A DNA stretch of 64,000 bases from NCBI GenBank assembly GCA_963921355.3, contig OZ001190.1, positions 2,542,001 through 2,606,000 of the forward strand. Reading direction: 5' to 3'. Origin of the DNA: CAWUEZ02 sp963921355 (GTDB lineage: Bacteria > Pseudomonadota > Alphaproteobacteria > Thalassobaculales > Thalassobaculaceae). The translations under genes were made by a program, and so were the position numbers. Within the stretch, counting starts at the first letter, position 1, and each line of letters opens with the position of its first letter. The notes beneath the pieces are model-generated. The model worked only from the letters and a program-made list of their open reading frames with translations. It did no database searches and was not told the origin of the DNA. Positions 8,044 through 16,464 of the stretch are shown here, one piece after another.

Positions 8044-9153
8044 ATGACTGACTTTGCCGTGATCGGCGGTGGCCTCGTCGGATCGGCGGTCGCCTGGGGA
8101 CTGGCACGCGCCGGCGCCACGGTGACTCTGCTCGACGAAGGGGACGACGCGCTGCGGGCCAGCCGGGGCAATTTCGGGCTGGTCTGGGTCCAGGGCAAAG
8201 GCGACGGCATGCCCGAATACGCCGCCTGGACGCGGGCCAGCGCCGATCGCTGGCCGGCCCTGGCAGCGGCCATCGCCGAAGAGAGCGGCGTGGATGTCGG
8301 TCTGCACCAGCCGGGCGGCCTCGAGCCCTGCCTCGATGACCAGGAACTGGAGGGGCGGGCCGCGAGCGTGCGGCGCATGCACAACCAGCCGGGGGTCGGC
8401 GGCAACGACGTGCAGATGATCTCCGGCGACGAGGCGCGCGCGCTGGAGCCGGCCCTCGGCCCGGAGGTCGTCGGCGCCAGCTGGTGCGCCCATGACGGTC
8501 ATGTCAGTCCGCTCTACCTGCTCAGGGGCCTGCACGCCGGCTTGCGGAGCGCCGGCGTCGACCATCGCCTCGATCATCACGTCAGCCGGATCGCGCGCAG
8601 CGGCAAGGGCTTCCGGCTGGAAACCCGGTCGGGGTCGCTGCAGGCCGACCGGGTGGTCCTGGCGGCGGGTCTCGGCAACGCCCGTCTGGGGCCAATGGTC
8701 GGCCTGGACGTACCGACCGGGCCGGAGCGTGGGCATATCCTGGTGACGGAACGTCTCGGCACGATGCTGCGTCACCCTTTGGCGCGGCTGCGCCAGACCG
8801 AGGAGGGGACGGTCATGATCGGCGCGAGCGCCGACCGGGTCGGCACCGATACCAGCCTCGATCTTCCGACCATGGCGCGCCTGGCGTCGCGGGCGCGACG
8901 GCTGGTTCCGGCGCTCGGCCGCATGCGGGTGGAGCGCGCCTGGGCGGCGTTGAGGGTGCTGTCGCCCGATGGCTTTCCGGTCTACGCTGAAAGCGAGAGC
9001 CATCCGGGGGCGTTCGTCGTGACATGCCACAGCGGCGTCACGCTGGCTGCTGCCCATGCCCTGGACCTGGCGCCGACACTGTTGGACGGATCGTTCGGCG
9101 ACAGGTTCGCCGCGTTTGACCCGGCCCGGTTCACGGGTCGCTTGGCCGGATAG
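8044..9153 (+). CDS. FAD-dependent amino-acid oxidase subunit (DadA/HcnC-like)
   Basis: A 369-residue DAO-fold flavoenzyme. The N-terminal dinucleotide motif is AVIGGGLVGSAVAWGL, and residues around 300-350 (GFPVYAESES and FVVTCHSGVT) match the C-terminal FAD-binding part of glycine or D-amino-acid oxidases. Downstream, after a LysE gene, are a small 2Fe-2S protein and a second FAD protein with a BFD-like domain. This is the subunit set of HcnABC, opine oxidase and D-hydroxyproline dehydrogenases. It is probably the catalytic dehydrogenase that oxidises an amino acid or imino acid at the inner membrane face. The substrate is not determined. Confidence 0.82.
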   Translation: MTDFAVIGGGLVGSAVAWGLARAGATVTLLDEGDDALRASRGNFGLVWVQGKGDGMPEYAAWTRASADRWPALAAAIAEESGVDVGLHQPGGLEPCLDDQELEGRAASVRRMHNQPGVGGNDVQMISGDEARALEPALGPEVVGASWCAHDGHVSPLYLLRGLHAGLRSAGVDHRLDHHVSRIARSGKGFRLETRSGSLQADRVVLAAGLGNARLGPMVGLDVPTGPERGHILVTERLGTMLRHPLARLRQTEEGTVMIGASADRVGTDTSLDLPTMARLASRARRLVPALGRMRVERAWAALRVLSPDGFPVYAESESHPGAFVVTCHSGVTLAAAHALDLAPTLLDGSFGDRFAAFDPARFTGRLAG

Positions 9154-9173
9154 GCCCGGCAAGGGGAGGGGAC

Positions 9174-9821
9174 ATGCCCGCGTTGGAAACCCTGGTGGTA
9201 TTCACGGTCGCTGCCGTCCTGATGAACCTGTCGCCCGGGCCCTCCAATTTCTACGTTATGGCCCGCTGCATCTCCCAGGGGCCGCGCGCCGGACTGGTGG
9301 CGGCCGGCGGACTGGCGACCGGCGCCTTGGTTCATGTCGCCGCCGCGACGCTCGGTGTGTCGGCCATTGTTCTCGCGTCGGCCGAAGCTTTCACCGTTCT
9401 GAAGTGGGTCGGGGCGGGCTACCTCGTCTGGCTCGGAATCCAGCATTTCCGCAATGCCCGCCGGGCGGCACAGGGACCGCTGGCACCGCAACCGGCTAAA
9501 CGGCCGTCCCGGATCTTCCGGGAAAGCGCCCTGGTCGAGATCCTGAACCCGAAGACGGCCCTGTTTTTTCTCGCCCTGCTTCCGCAGTTTATCGATCCTG
9601 CGGTTGGTTCGGTGGCACTGCAAAGCCTGCTGTTGGGAGCCATCGTGGTGGTCACGGCGGTGCCGTGCGATGCGCTGGTCGCGTACGCATCGGGCTCGGT
9701 GGCGCGGCGTATGGCGGTCTCGCCCTGGATCGCCCGCTGGCAGGAGCGGTTGTCGGGCAGCATCCTGATCGCACTGGGCGCGGCGGTCGCCGCGGGAGAA
9801 CAGCCGGAGGCAGCACGATGA
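9174..9821 (+). CDS. LysE/RhtB family amino-acid exporter
   Basis: A 215-residue inner-membrane protein with about six helices. The N-terminal motif NLSPGPSNFYVMARC is the conserved LysE/RhtB signature (N-x-x-P-G-P), and EILNPKTALFFLALLPQF is the second conserved block. Start ATG 9174 follows a purine-rich site AGGGGAGGGG. Its stop overlaps the start of the 2Fe-2S gene as ATGA, so it is translated within the oxidase operon. It probably exports the amino-acid substrate, product or a toxic analogue handled by the flanking oxidase. Confidence 0.9.
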   Translation: MPALETLVVFTVAAVLMNLSPGPSNFYVMARCISQGPRAGLVAAGGLATGALVHVAAATLGVSAIVLASAEAFTVLKWVGAGYLVWLGIQHFRNARRAAQGPLAPQPAKRPSRIFRESALVEILNPKTALFFLALLPQFIDPAVGSVALQSLLLGAIVVVTAVPCDALVAYASGSVARRMAVSPWIARWQERLSGSILIALGAAVAAGEQPEAAR

Positions 9822-10126
9822 CATTCCGACGTTTGGGAGGCCCGACGCGGGCCCCCGAGGTCAGTTTCGAATTCGAGGGGCGTACCGTTGTCGCCCGCGA
9901 GGGAGACAGCGTCGCCACCGCGTTGCTGGCATCCGGAATTCTGCAATCACGGACGGCCGCAGTCAGCGGCTCGGCGCGCGCGCCGTTCTGCCTGATCGGG
10001 GCGTGTTTTGAGTGCCTGATGGAGATCGACGGACAGGCCAACCGGCAGGCCTGCCTGGCCCCGGTTCGTGAGGGAATGACCGTCGCCCGACAGACCGCCG
10101 TCGTCGAACCCGAGGCAGAGCGATGA
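9818..10126 (+). CDS. 2Fe-2S ferredoxin-like oxidase subunit (HcnA/OoxA-small type)
   Basis: A 102-residue protein with four Cys in the order Cys58-x4-Cys63-x2-Cys66-x12-Cys79 (FCLIGACFECLMEID then QACLAP), the plant-type 2Fe-2S arrangement used by the small subunits of HcnABC, sarcosine oxidase and D-hydroxyproline dehydrogenase complexes. Start and stop overlap those of both neighbours by four bases, so subunit stoichiometry is probably set by coupled translation. It should pass electrons between the DAO-fold subunit and the next FAD subunit. Confidence 0.87.
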   Translation: MTFRRLGGPTRAPEVSFEFEGRTVVAREGDSVATALLASGILQSRTAAVSGSARAPFCLIGACFECLMEIDGQANRQACLAPVREGMTVARQTAVVEPEAER

Positions 10127-11541
10127 CCGAACAGCGCGATCTCGTCATCATCGGGGCCGGGCCGGCTGGCCTGTCCTGCGGTATCGCGGCCCAGGCTTGG
10201 GGGCTCGAGCCGCTGATCCTGGACGAACAACCCGAACCCGGCGGCCAGATCTATCGTGCGGTGTCGCGGGTCACCCGCGACCGTCCGGCCGATCTCGGTT
10301 TTCTCGGCGCTGACTACGCGGCCGGCCGGGCCCTTGTTGACTCTGCGCACGGGATCGAGCGCCGCCAGGGTGCGACCGTGTGGCAGATCGGTCCCGCGAA
10401 CAAACAAGGTTGGCGCGACGTCGTGTGGTCCGAAGGCGGTCGCGCCACGACGGTCTCGACCAAAGCGGTGGTCATCGCCACCGGTGCGCTGGAGCGACCG
10501 GTTCCGATGCCGGGCTGGACCTTGCCCGGGGTCACCACCGTCGGCGCCCTGCAGAGCGCCTTGAAGCAATCCGGTGTGGTTCCCGAGGGCCGGGTCGTTC
10601 TGGCCGGCAGTGGACCGCTGCTGCTGCTGCTTGCCGTCCAGTATGCAGCGGCTGGCGTTCAGCCGGTGGCGATCGTCGATACTGCCCCCGCCGGTCTCGG
10701 ATTCCGCGCGCTCGCACGCCTGCCCTGGGCGGCGGTCGGCGACCCCTGGACGGTGCTGTGGGGCCTGAAGCTCCTCAGGAGCCGCGCGACCTCTTCGGTT
10801 CCGGTCTGGCGCCATGCCAGCAACCTCGCTGCCGAGGGTGACGGTCGCCTCGAGCGGATGACGTTCACGGACGGCAACGGCCTCGCCCACAGCATCGAGG
10901 CCGACGTCCTGGCGGTCCATGAAGGGGTCGTTCCCAACCCGCAGCTGACCCGTCTGGTCGACGCCGAGCATCGCTGGAATGCCGCTCAGAGGTGCTTCGA
11001 GCCGGTGCTTGGCACCTGGGGCGAGACGACGGCCCGGGGCGTGTTCGTGGCCGGCGATGGCGGCGGCGTGCTGGGTTCCCGGGCGGCCGTCGCCGGTGGA
11101 CGTGTCGCCGCGGCGGGCGCGGCCTGCCATCTGGGGCGCATCGTCGAGGCGGAGCGCGACGGATGGACGGCGACGCAGCTCGACAAGCTGACCGGGGAGC
11201 GGTGGCTGCGCCGCTTCCTGGACGCCGTGTACCCGCCGCCCGACGGGGCGGGTGCCCTGGCCGATGATGTGATCGTCTGCCGCTGCGAGGAGGTGACGGC
11301 GGGCGAGCTGCGCGGGTCTGCCAGCCAGGTTCAGGGACCCAATCAGCTCAAGGCGTATACGCGCTGCGGCATGGGGGCGTGCCAGGGCCGGATGTGCGGC
11401 CTGACCGTGACCGAGATGATCGCGGCGGAGCGCGGGCTGTCACCGGATGAGGTCGGCTACTACCGGGTCCGCGCGCCGATCAAACCGGTGACCGTCGACG
11501 AGTTGGCGTCCTTGGACACGTCGGCTGACGCGACCGCCTGA
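10123..11541 (+). CDS. FAD/BFD-type oxidase subunit (HcnB/OoxA-like)
   Basis: A 472-residue pyridine-nucleotide-disulfide reductase-fold protein. DLVIIGAGPAGLSCGIA begins the FAD domain, a second GxGxxG-like motif (LAGSGPLLLLLAVQ) is near residue 165, and GVFVAGDGGGVLG is the C-terminal FAD motif. Residues from about 385 form a BFD-like Fe-S domain with Cys pairs in VIVCRCEEVT and CGMGACQGRMCG. This domain order is that of HcnB, opine oxidase A and hydroxyproline dehydrogenase alpha subunits. With the 2Fe-2S protein and the upstream oxidase it forms an electron-transferring amino-acid dehydrogenase. Confidence 0.87.
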   Translation: MTEQRDLVIIGAGPAGLSCGIAAQAWGLEPLILDEQPEPGGQIYRAVSRVTRDRPADLGFLGADYAAGRALVDSAHGIERRQGATVWQIGPANKQGWRDVVWSEGGRATTVSTKAVVIATGALERPVPMPGWTLPGVTTVGALQSALKQSGVVPEGRVVLAGSGPLLLLLAVQYAAAGVQPVAIVDTAPAGLGFRALARLPWAAVGDPWTVLWGLKLLRSRATSSVPVWRHASNLAAEGDGRLERMTFTDGNGLAHSIEADVLAVHEGVVPNPQLTRLVDAEHRWNAAQRCFEPVLGTWGETTARGVFVAGDGGGVLGSRAAVAGGRVAAAGAACHLGRIVEAERDGWTATQLDKLTGERWLRRFLDAVYPPPDGAGALADDVIVCRCEEVTAGELRGSASQVQGPNQLKAYTRCGMGACQGRMCGLTVTEMIAAERGLSPDEVGYYRVRAPIKPVTVDELASLDTSADATA

Positions 11542-11574
11542 GTGACACGACGCCACCTGGACAGGGTTCTGTCT

Positions 11575-12390
11575 ATGCCGTGCAATGTCGTCATGGCGCG
11601 CGCCGTTCTCATCATCGCTGTCCTGATCGCGGGTGCTCTGTCGCCGGCGCGCAGCGAGACCGTCGTCGACCTGGAACTGGTGCTGGCAGTCGACATGTCG
11701 GGGTCGATCGACGCCGCGGAGGCCCGCCTGCAGCGCGATGGCTACATCGAGGCGCTGTCGAGCGACGAGGTGCTGGCCGCGATTACGTCCGGACCCTACC
11801 AACGGATCGCGCTGGCCTATGTCGAGTGGGCGGGGGTCGCCCACATCCGCATGGTCGTCGACTGGCAGTTGATCGACAGCCGGGCGGCGGCGCTGGACTT
11901 CATCGAGGAATTGGCCCTGACGCCGCCGATCACCGGTCGCCGGACGTCGATCAGCAACGCCATCCACTACACCCTGCCGCTGTTCCGGGGGAACGGATTC
12001 AACGGTCGGCGCAAGATCATCGACATATCCGGTGACGGTCCGAACAACAGCGGCTTTCCGGTCGTGCCGACCCGGGATCGGGCCGCGGCCGAGGGGGTCG
12101 GGATCAATGGCCTGGTGATCCTGAACGACAAGCCCGGGCCGCTCGGCTTTCCGGTGCTCGAAGACCTCGACATCTACTACGAGGAGTGCGTCATCGTTGG
12201 CACGGGCGCCTTCGTGCTGGCGGCTGACGGTTTCGGCGATTTCGGCCGGGCGATCCGCCGAAAGCTGGTCCTCGAAATCGCCGATCTGGCACCTAGGCGC
12301 CCGCTGATCCGGCCGGCCAGCGGCTACGACTGTCTGATCGGCGAGCGACAGTTGCAGCAATGGCTGCGCGATAACCCTTTTGACCCCTGA
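11575..12390 (+). CDS. DUF1194 protein with von Willebrand A domain, exported
   Basis: About 271 residues. A signal peptide (ARAVLIIAVLIAGALSPARS) leads into a VWA-like fold: LVLAVDMSGSIDAAEA contains the DxSxS metal-ion adhesion motif, and IIDISGDGPNNSG is the third MIDAS strand. This pattern matches DUF1194, a periplasmic family of unknown role. Start is uncertain: ATG 11575 has AGGG eight bases upstream, ATG 11593 gives the cleanest signal peptide, and a GTG at 11542 directly follows the previous stop. It is probably co-transcribed with the oxidase operon. Confidence 0.8.
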   Translation: MPCNVVMARAVLIIAVLIAGALSPARSETVVDLELVLAVDMSGSIDAAEARLQRDGYIEALSSDEVLAAITSGPYQRIALAYVEWAGVAHIRMVVDWQLIDSRAAALDFIEELALTPPITGRRTSISNAIHYTLPLFRGNGFNGRRKIIDISGDGPNNSGFPVVPTRDRAAAEGVGINGLVILNDKPGPLGFPVLEDLDIYYEECVIVGTGAFVLAADGFGDFGRAIRRKLVLEIADLAPRRPLIRPASGYDCLIGERQLQQWLRDNPFDP

Positions 12391-12443
12391 GCCCATGGTC
12401 GCAGGACCCGTGTGTCTCGATACCGCCCGGGCGGGGCTCGGGT

Positions 12444-14162
12444 CTACTGCATGAAGCCGCAGCGGTGCAGCTGAACGTGGAAGTCGCGCAGGACCCGCTC
12501 TTTCTCGGCCGGCGTGACGTCGGCGACCAACTCGTCCTCGAAGTTCTTGCGCCGCAGGTGCTTCACGACGATCTCGCGCGCCAGCTTTGAAGCCTCGCCT
12601 TCCGGCAACATGTCCGGGCTGCACATCGCCAGCAGCATGAAGGCGCGCACATGCAGCGGCCGGTTGGGATCGTCGACCTTGTCGAGAATCTTGTCCTGGG
12701 TGATGTAGCGCGCCAGCAGCTCGTCCAGCCGGTTGACGATCCGCTTCTTCAGTACGCCGTCGAGGGGGGAGCTGTTCACCTTGTAGTAGACCGAGGTGAC
12801 GGTCTGCATCTTCTTGTTGGGCGGCCGGTTGTCCCGCACGATCTGGCGGACCGAGTCCGGCTGGATGAAGAGCCCTTCCAGCTGCACGACGATCTCGTCG
12901 CCAAGGGTCGCGGCCATGGGGCTCTGGGACAATTCGATCAGATACGACGCTTTGCGGACCGGGTCGCCGAGCGTGGGCAGGATCCGGTTTGTCGCCTCCT
13001 TGAGGCCGCGCAGGCCGCCCTTGTTGATGATGTGCGACTGGCGGTGGGTCAGCGCTTCGGCCATCCGGAAACCGCCGACCAGCGTGTCTTCGGGCATCAG
13101 CTTGTTGACCAGTTGGGCGAACTGTTCGGGTTCCTGGTCCGGGTCTCCGCGCCCAAGCCGGGTATTGCCCATCAGCTGGCGGCGGACCCGGTCGACCAGG
13201 ACCTGCCGGGAGTCCGGCATCCCGTCATCCGCCAGCAGGGCGCTCAGCCGGTTGGCCATCGCTTCCGGCGAGTCCTCCGGCTTGCCGTCGGCTTCGGCGG
13301 AGAACACGCCCTGAGCGAGGTCGACAAGGGCGCCCAGTGCTGCACCCAGGCTATCCTGTGTGCCGAGCAGGTCTTGCAGGGTCTCGGCGTTCGTCAGCGT
13401 GTCCGAGATGTAGGTGTCCGCCAGCTCCGCGGCCTTGGGGTCCTCGCAGGGTTCGACCCAGTCGACAGTCTGCGCCAGCTTGCCGAAATAGGAGCGCTGC
13501 TGCACCAGTTCGCGGGCGACCGCGACGCGCAGCAGGAAATCGCACTCGGTTTCGTCGGCATCGGCGACGATCCTGCGCAACACGGTCTCGAAGCCGTCAT
13601 TGCGGATCAGCGGCAACTTGCGCTCGGCGACGGTGCGTGCCCGTGCGGTGATCTCATCCAGGAACTTGAACAGGGCATCGCGGCGCTCATTGACGTCGAC
13701 GTCCTCGCGGCCCTTGGCCTGCGCGCTCGAAACCTTGCCGATACCGGCCATCACCAGATTGTCCGCGTCGAGCAGGCGACGCAGTTCCCGGAACTCATGC
13801 ATGACTTCGGTGGCGGTGACGCCGTTCTTGTCGAGATAGGCGCGGAACAGCCGGTTCAGGACTTGCCGGCCGTCGACACCGTACAGCGCATCGACCGTGG
13901 CACAGATCGGCGCCTCATCGACGTCGCCGACGAAAATCTTGTTGTTTTCGTTGAGGGTGCGGGTTTCCTCGAAGACGACGGATTCCCGGGTGGTGCTGCC
14001 GCGGGTCGCTTCCAGCACCACGCGCACACCGGAGACGCCCGGTTGACCCAACATCTTCTTGGCCGCCGCCTGCGCCTCATCCTGCGACGAGGCTGTGCTG
14101 TCGATCTGCCAGCGACCTTCGCGACAAAGATGGATCTCGAAGGTCTCTTGCTTGCCAAACAT
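12444..14162 (-). CDS. Large conserved-looking protein of unknown function
   Basis: A 572-residue, charged, mainly helical cytoplasmic protein with no signal peptide, no membrane helix and no motif that I recognise. An N-terminal part (residues 1-75) of alternating strands and helices begins MFGKQETFEIHLCREGRW and contains GVSGVRVVLEATRG; a long helical body follows with RRLLDADNLVMAGIG and HQR-type patterns, and the C-terminal 80 residues are Arg/Lys-rich. ATG 14162 is preferred over a TTG at 14198, which would add 12 residues. Gene body composition and frame length leave little doubt that it is coding. It diverges from the gene at 14327. Confidence 0.65.
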   Translation of the reverse strand: MFGKQETFEIHLCREGRWQIDSTASSQDEAQAAAKKMLGQPGVSGVRVVLEATRGSTTRESVVFEETRTLNENNKIFVGDVDEAPICATVDALYGVDGRQVLNRLFRAYLDKNGVTATEVMHEFRELRRLLDADNLVMAGIGKVSSAQAKGREDVDVNERRDALFKFLDEITARARTVAERKLPLIRNDGFETVLRRIVADADETECDFLLRVAVARELVQQRSYFGKLAQTVDWVEPCEDPKAAELADTYISDTLTNAETLQDLLGTQDSLGAALGALVDLAQGVFSAEADGKPEDSPEAMANRLSALLADDGMPDSRQVLVDRVRRQLMGNTRLGRGDPDQEPEQFAQLVNKLMPEDTLVGGFRMAEALTHRQSHIINKGGLRGLKEATNRILPTLGDPVRKASYLIELSQSPMAATLGDEIVVQLEGLFIQPDSVRQIVRDNRPPNKKMQTVTSVYYKVNSSPLDGVLKKRIVNRLDELLARYITQDKILDKVDDPNRPLHVRAFMLLAMCSPDMLPEGEASKLAREIVVKHLRRKNFEDELVADVTPAEKERVLRDFHVQLHRCGFMQ

Positions 14163-14326
14163 CCCCAACCCGCTGTTCTGCGCGGTCCACCTGGACAAGA
14201 GCCCAGCAAAGAGTAAGCCAAAACCTCAGGTTCCGGAAGTTCGAGGAAATGCAACGGGTTTTAGTGGAATGCGATCTGTCCGCCGGAACCTGTTGATCGG
14301 CGCTCCGGCATCGCCATCTACTCACC

Positions 14327-15337
14327 ATGCAGGATCTGCCGGCCCCGGCCTCCACGGCAAGCGTTCCCTTCGACCCGGCGACGGCCCGGATGGTGGTCGA
14401 CAATGCGATCTCCCGCTACGTCGAAAGCCGCCGGGAGAAGATTGACGGCTTCGTGGACACCCATTTCGGTTTCCGCGGCTCGGCCCGGCTGCACCGCCAC
14501 GCGCTCGGCTACGACCTGCTGCGCGGGCCGGCGAATATCGCACTCCTGCCGCCGCAACTGGTGCTGCAGTTGAGCGGCGTCGCCGCCGATGCGCTCGGCG
14601 CGCGGCGGGCGGGTCATTGGCTGAAGACCCGTCGCCTGCTGATGCGGACCTCGGTGGACCGGGAGATGCAATGGCGGCTGTGGACGGAGTTCCTCGAACT
14701 GCCGTTTGAGGATGCCGAACGGATCTCCACCCGGGACGCGCTGGCTGAGACGATGTTCGCTGATCCGCGATTGTATCGTGCCCTTGGCGAACCGTTGGCC
14801 GAGATCGCCCGCCACGCCGAGGATCCGGATATCCGCGTGCGGATCGAGGACACCCTGGCGGCCTATACCGGCACCCGTGCGGCCGCGGCCGATCTGCTGG
14901 GCGCGATGGTGTCGAGTGGCGTCGGATACGCCGCCGCCCAGCAACTGACCCCCAGCGTTTGGACCCTTGGGCCGGTCCTGGCGGCGATGATGGCCCACCA
15001 CATGGCGGTCGCGAGCTTTCCGCTGGGCGCTACGCTCGGCGGGGCCTGGTTCAGCGTGTTCCCGGCATCCGCCGGCGTCGTTCTGGTCGGGACCACGGTC
15101 GGCGCGCTGGCGGCCGCCGGCGCCCTGGTGACCGCTTTCGCCGGCATGGTCACCGATCCGGCGCAGAAGGCGCTCGGCCTGCATCGCCGGCGCCTGAACA
15201 AGATGCTCGACACGCTGGAGAAGAACTTCCGCGGGCAGGGCCCGGCCGCCTTCACCCCGAAGGATCACTACGTGGCACGGCTGGTCGACGCGGTGGACAT
15301 GGTCCGGGTGGTGCATCGGGTCGCGACCGGCGGCTGA
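14327..15337 (+). CDS. Membrane-associated protein, DUF6635-like, unknown
   Basis: A 336-residue protein. Residues 25-60 hold a charged segment (VDTHFGFRGSARLHRHALG) followed by amphipathic helices, and residues about 215-275 contain two or three strong hydrophobic segments rich in Gly/Ala (VVLVGTTVGALAAAGALV). The opening block resembles the family catalogued as DUF6635, from memory and with modest certainty. No catalytic motif is seen. It is divergent from the unknown gene at 12444, with 164 bases between the two starts, and no clear ribosome site precedes its ATG. Confidence 0.6.
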   Translation: MQDLPAPASTASVPFDPATARMVVDNAISRYVESRREKIDGFVDTHFGFRGSARLHRHALGYDLLRGPANIALLPPQLVLQLSGVAADALGARRAGHWLKTRRLLMRTSVDREMQWRLWTEFLELPFEDAERISTRDALAETMFADPRLYRALGEPLAEIARHAEDPDIRVRIEDTLAAYTGTRAAAADLLGAMVSSGVGYAAAQQLTPSVWTLGPVLAAMMAHHMAVASFPLGATLGGAWFSVFPASAGVVLVGTTVGALAAAGALVTAFAGMVTDPAQKALGLHRRRLNKMLDTLEKNFRGQGPAAFTPKDHYVARLVDAVDMVRVVHRVATGG

Positions 15338-15448
15338 TCCCCTCGCAGTTCTCTTGGCTTATCCGTCTGCCAATCCCTCTGGCGCCGGGTGTCTGCCGGG
15401 TGTCAAATGGCGCCGGCCCAGGGAGAGGGGACGCGCGGAGGATCGACA

Positions 15449-16462
15449 ATGGTGCAGACCACAGTGGCAGCGGGCCTGCAGGGCCGGGGATTGGCGTTCA
15501 GCGAGATCCCGATCGTCGATATCGCCGATCTGGTCTCCGGCCGGGACGAGGCGTCGGTCGCCGCCAGGCTGGGCGAGGCGGCGGAGCGGGTCGGCTTCCT
15601 CTACGTCACCGGCCATGGCATCGACACCGGGTTGATCGAAGCGATGTTCGCCGAGGCCGAGGCCTTCTTCGCCCTGCCGTTGGCACGCAAGGAGGCTGTC
15701 CACATCCGCAATTCGCCGGTGCATCGCGGCTATTTCCCGCTGTTCGAGGAGAACACCGACCCGACCACCACCGCCGACTACAAGGAGGGCTTCGACCTCG
15801 CCCGCGATCTCGGCCCCGAGGCGCCCGAGGTGCGGGCCGGCTTGCCGCTGCACGGACCCAATCAGTGGCCGGACGGCCTGACAGCATTCCGGACGACGGC
15901 GGAGCGCTATTTCGCCGAATTGATGCGCCTGGGATCGACGCTGATGCGCGGTTTCGCCATCGCCCTGGACCAGCCCGCCGACTACTTCGCCGACAAGATC
16001 GACCGGCCGATGGCGCAGTTGCGGCTTTTGCACTATCCGCCGCAATCCGGCGCGATCGAGGCCTCGACGCTGGGGTGCGGCGTCCACACCGACTACGGTT
16101 GCGTCACCATCCTGGCCCAGGATTCCAACGGCGGCCTGCAGGTCTGCAACACCGACGGCGACTGGATCATGGCGCCGCCGGTGCCCGGTGCCTTCGTGGT
16201 CAATCTGGGCGACCAGATGGCGCGCTGGACCAACGGACGGTTTCAGGCCACACCCCATCGCGTGGTCAACCTGTCCGGGCGCGAACGCTATTCGATGCCG
16301 TTCTTCTTCGACCCGAACTGGGAGGCGGAGATCGCCTGCCTGGCGAACTGCGTCGCGCCCGGCGAGGCGCCGCGCTTCGAGCCGGTGCAGGCCGGCCCGT
16401 ACCTGCAGTCGCGGTTCGACGCGACCTTCTCCTACCGTCAGGACGAACCGGTGGCCGGCTGA
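15449..16462 (+). CDS. Isopenicillin-N-synthase-like 2OG-Fe(II) oxygenase
   Basis: A 337-residue member of the IPNS/plant-type 2-oxoglutarate oxygenases. N-terminal IPIVDIADL and GFLYVTGHGID form the DIOX_N part; GVHTDYGCVTIL gives the His-x-Asp iron ligands, TPHRVVN the distal His, and RERYSMPFFF the Arg-x-Ser that binds 2-oxoglutarate. ATG 15449 follows GCGGAGGA; an earlier ATG at 15389 overruns that site. The substrate is unknown. A second paralogue is at 38782, and the BenE transporter lies convergent and immediately downstream, two bases apart. Confidence 0.88.
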   Translation: MVQTTVAAGLQGRGLAFSEIPIVDIADLVSGRDEASVAARLGEAAERVGFLYVTGHGIDTGLIEAMFAEAEAFFALPLARKEAVHIRNSPVHRGYFPLFEENTDPTTTADYKEGFDLARDLGPEAPEVRAGLPLHGPNQWPDGLTAFRTTAERYFAELMRLGSTLMRGFAIALDQPADYFADKIDRPMAQLRLLHYPPQSGAIEASTLGCGVHTDYGCVTILAQDSNGGLQVCNTDGDWIMAPPVPGAFVVNLGDQMARWTNGRFQATPHRVVNLSGRERYSMPFFFDPNWEAEIACLANCVAPGEAPRFEPVQAGPYLQSRFDATFSYRQDEPVAG

Positions 16463-16464
16463 GT

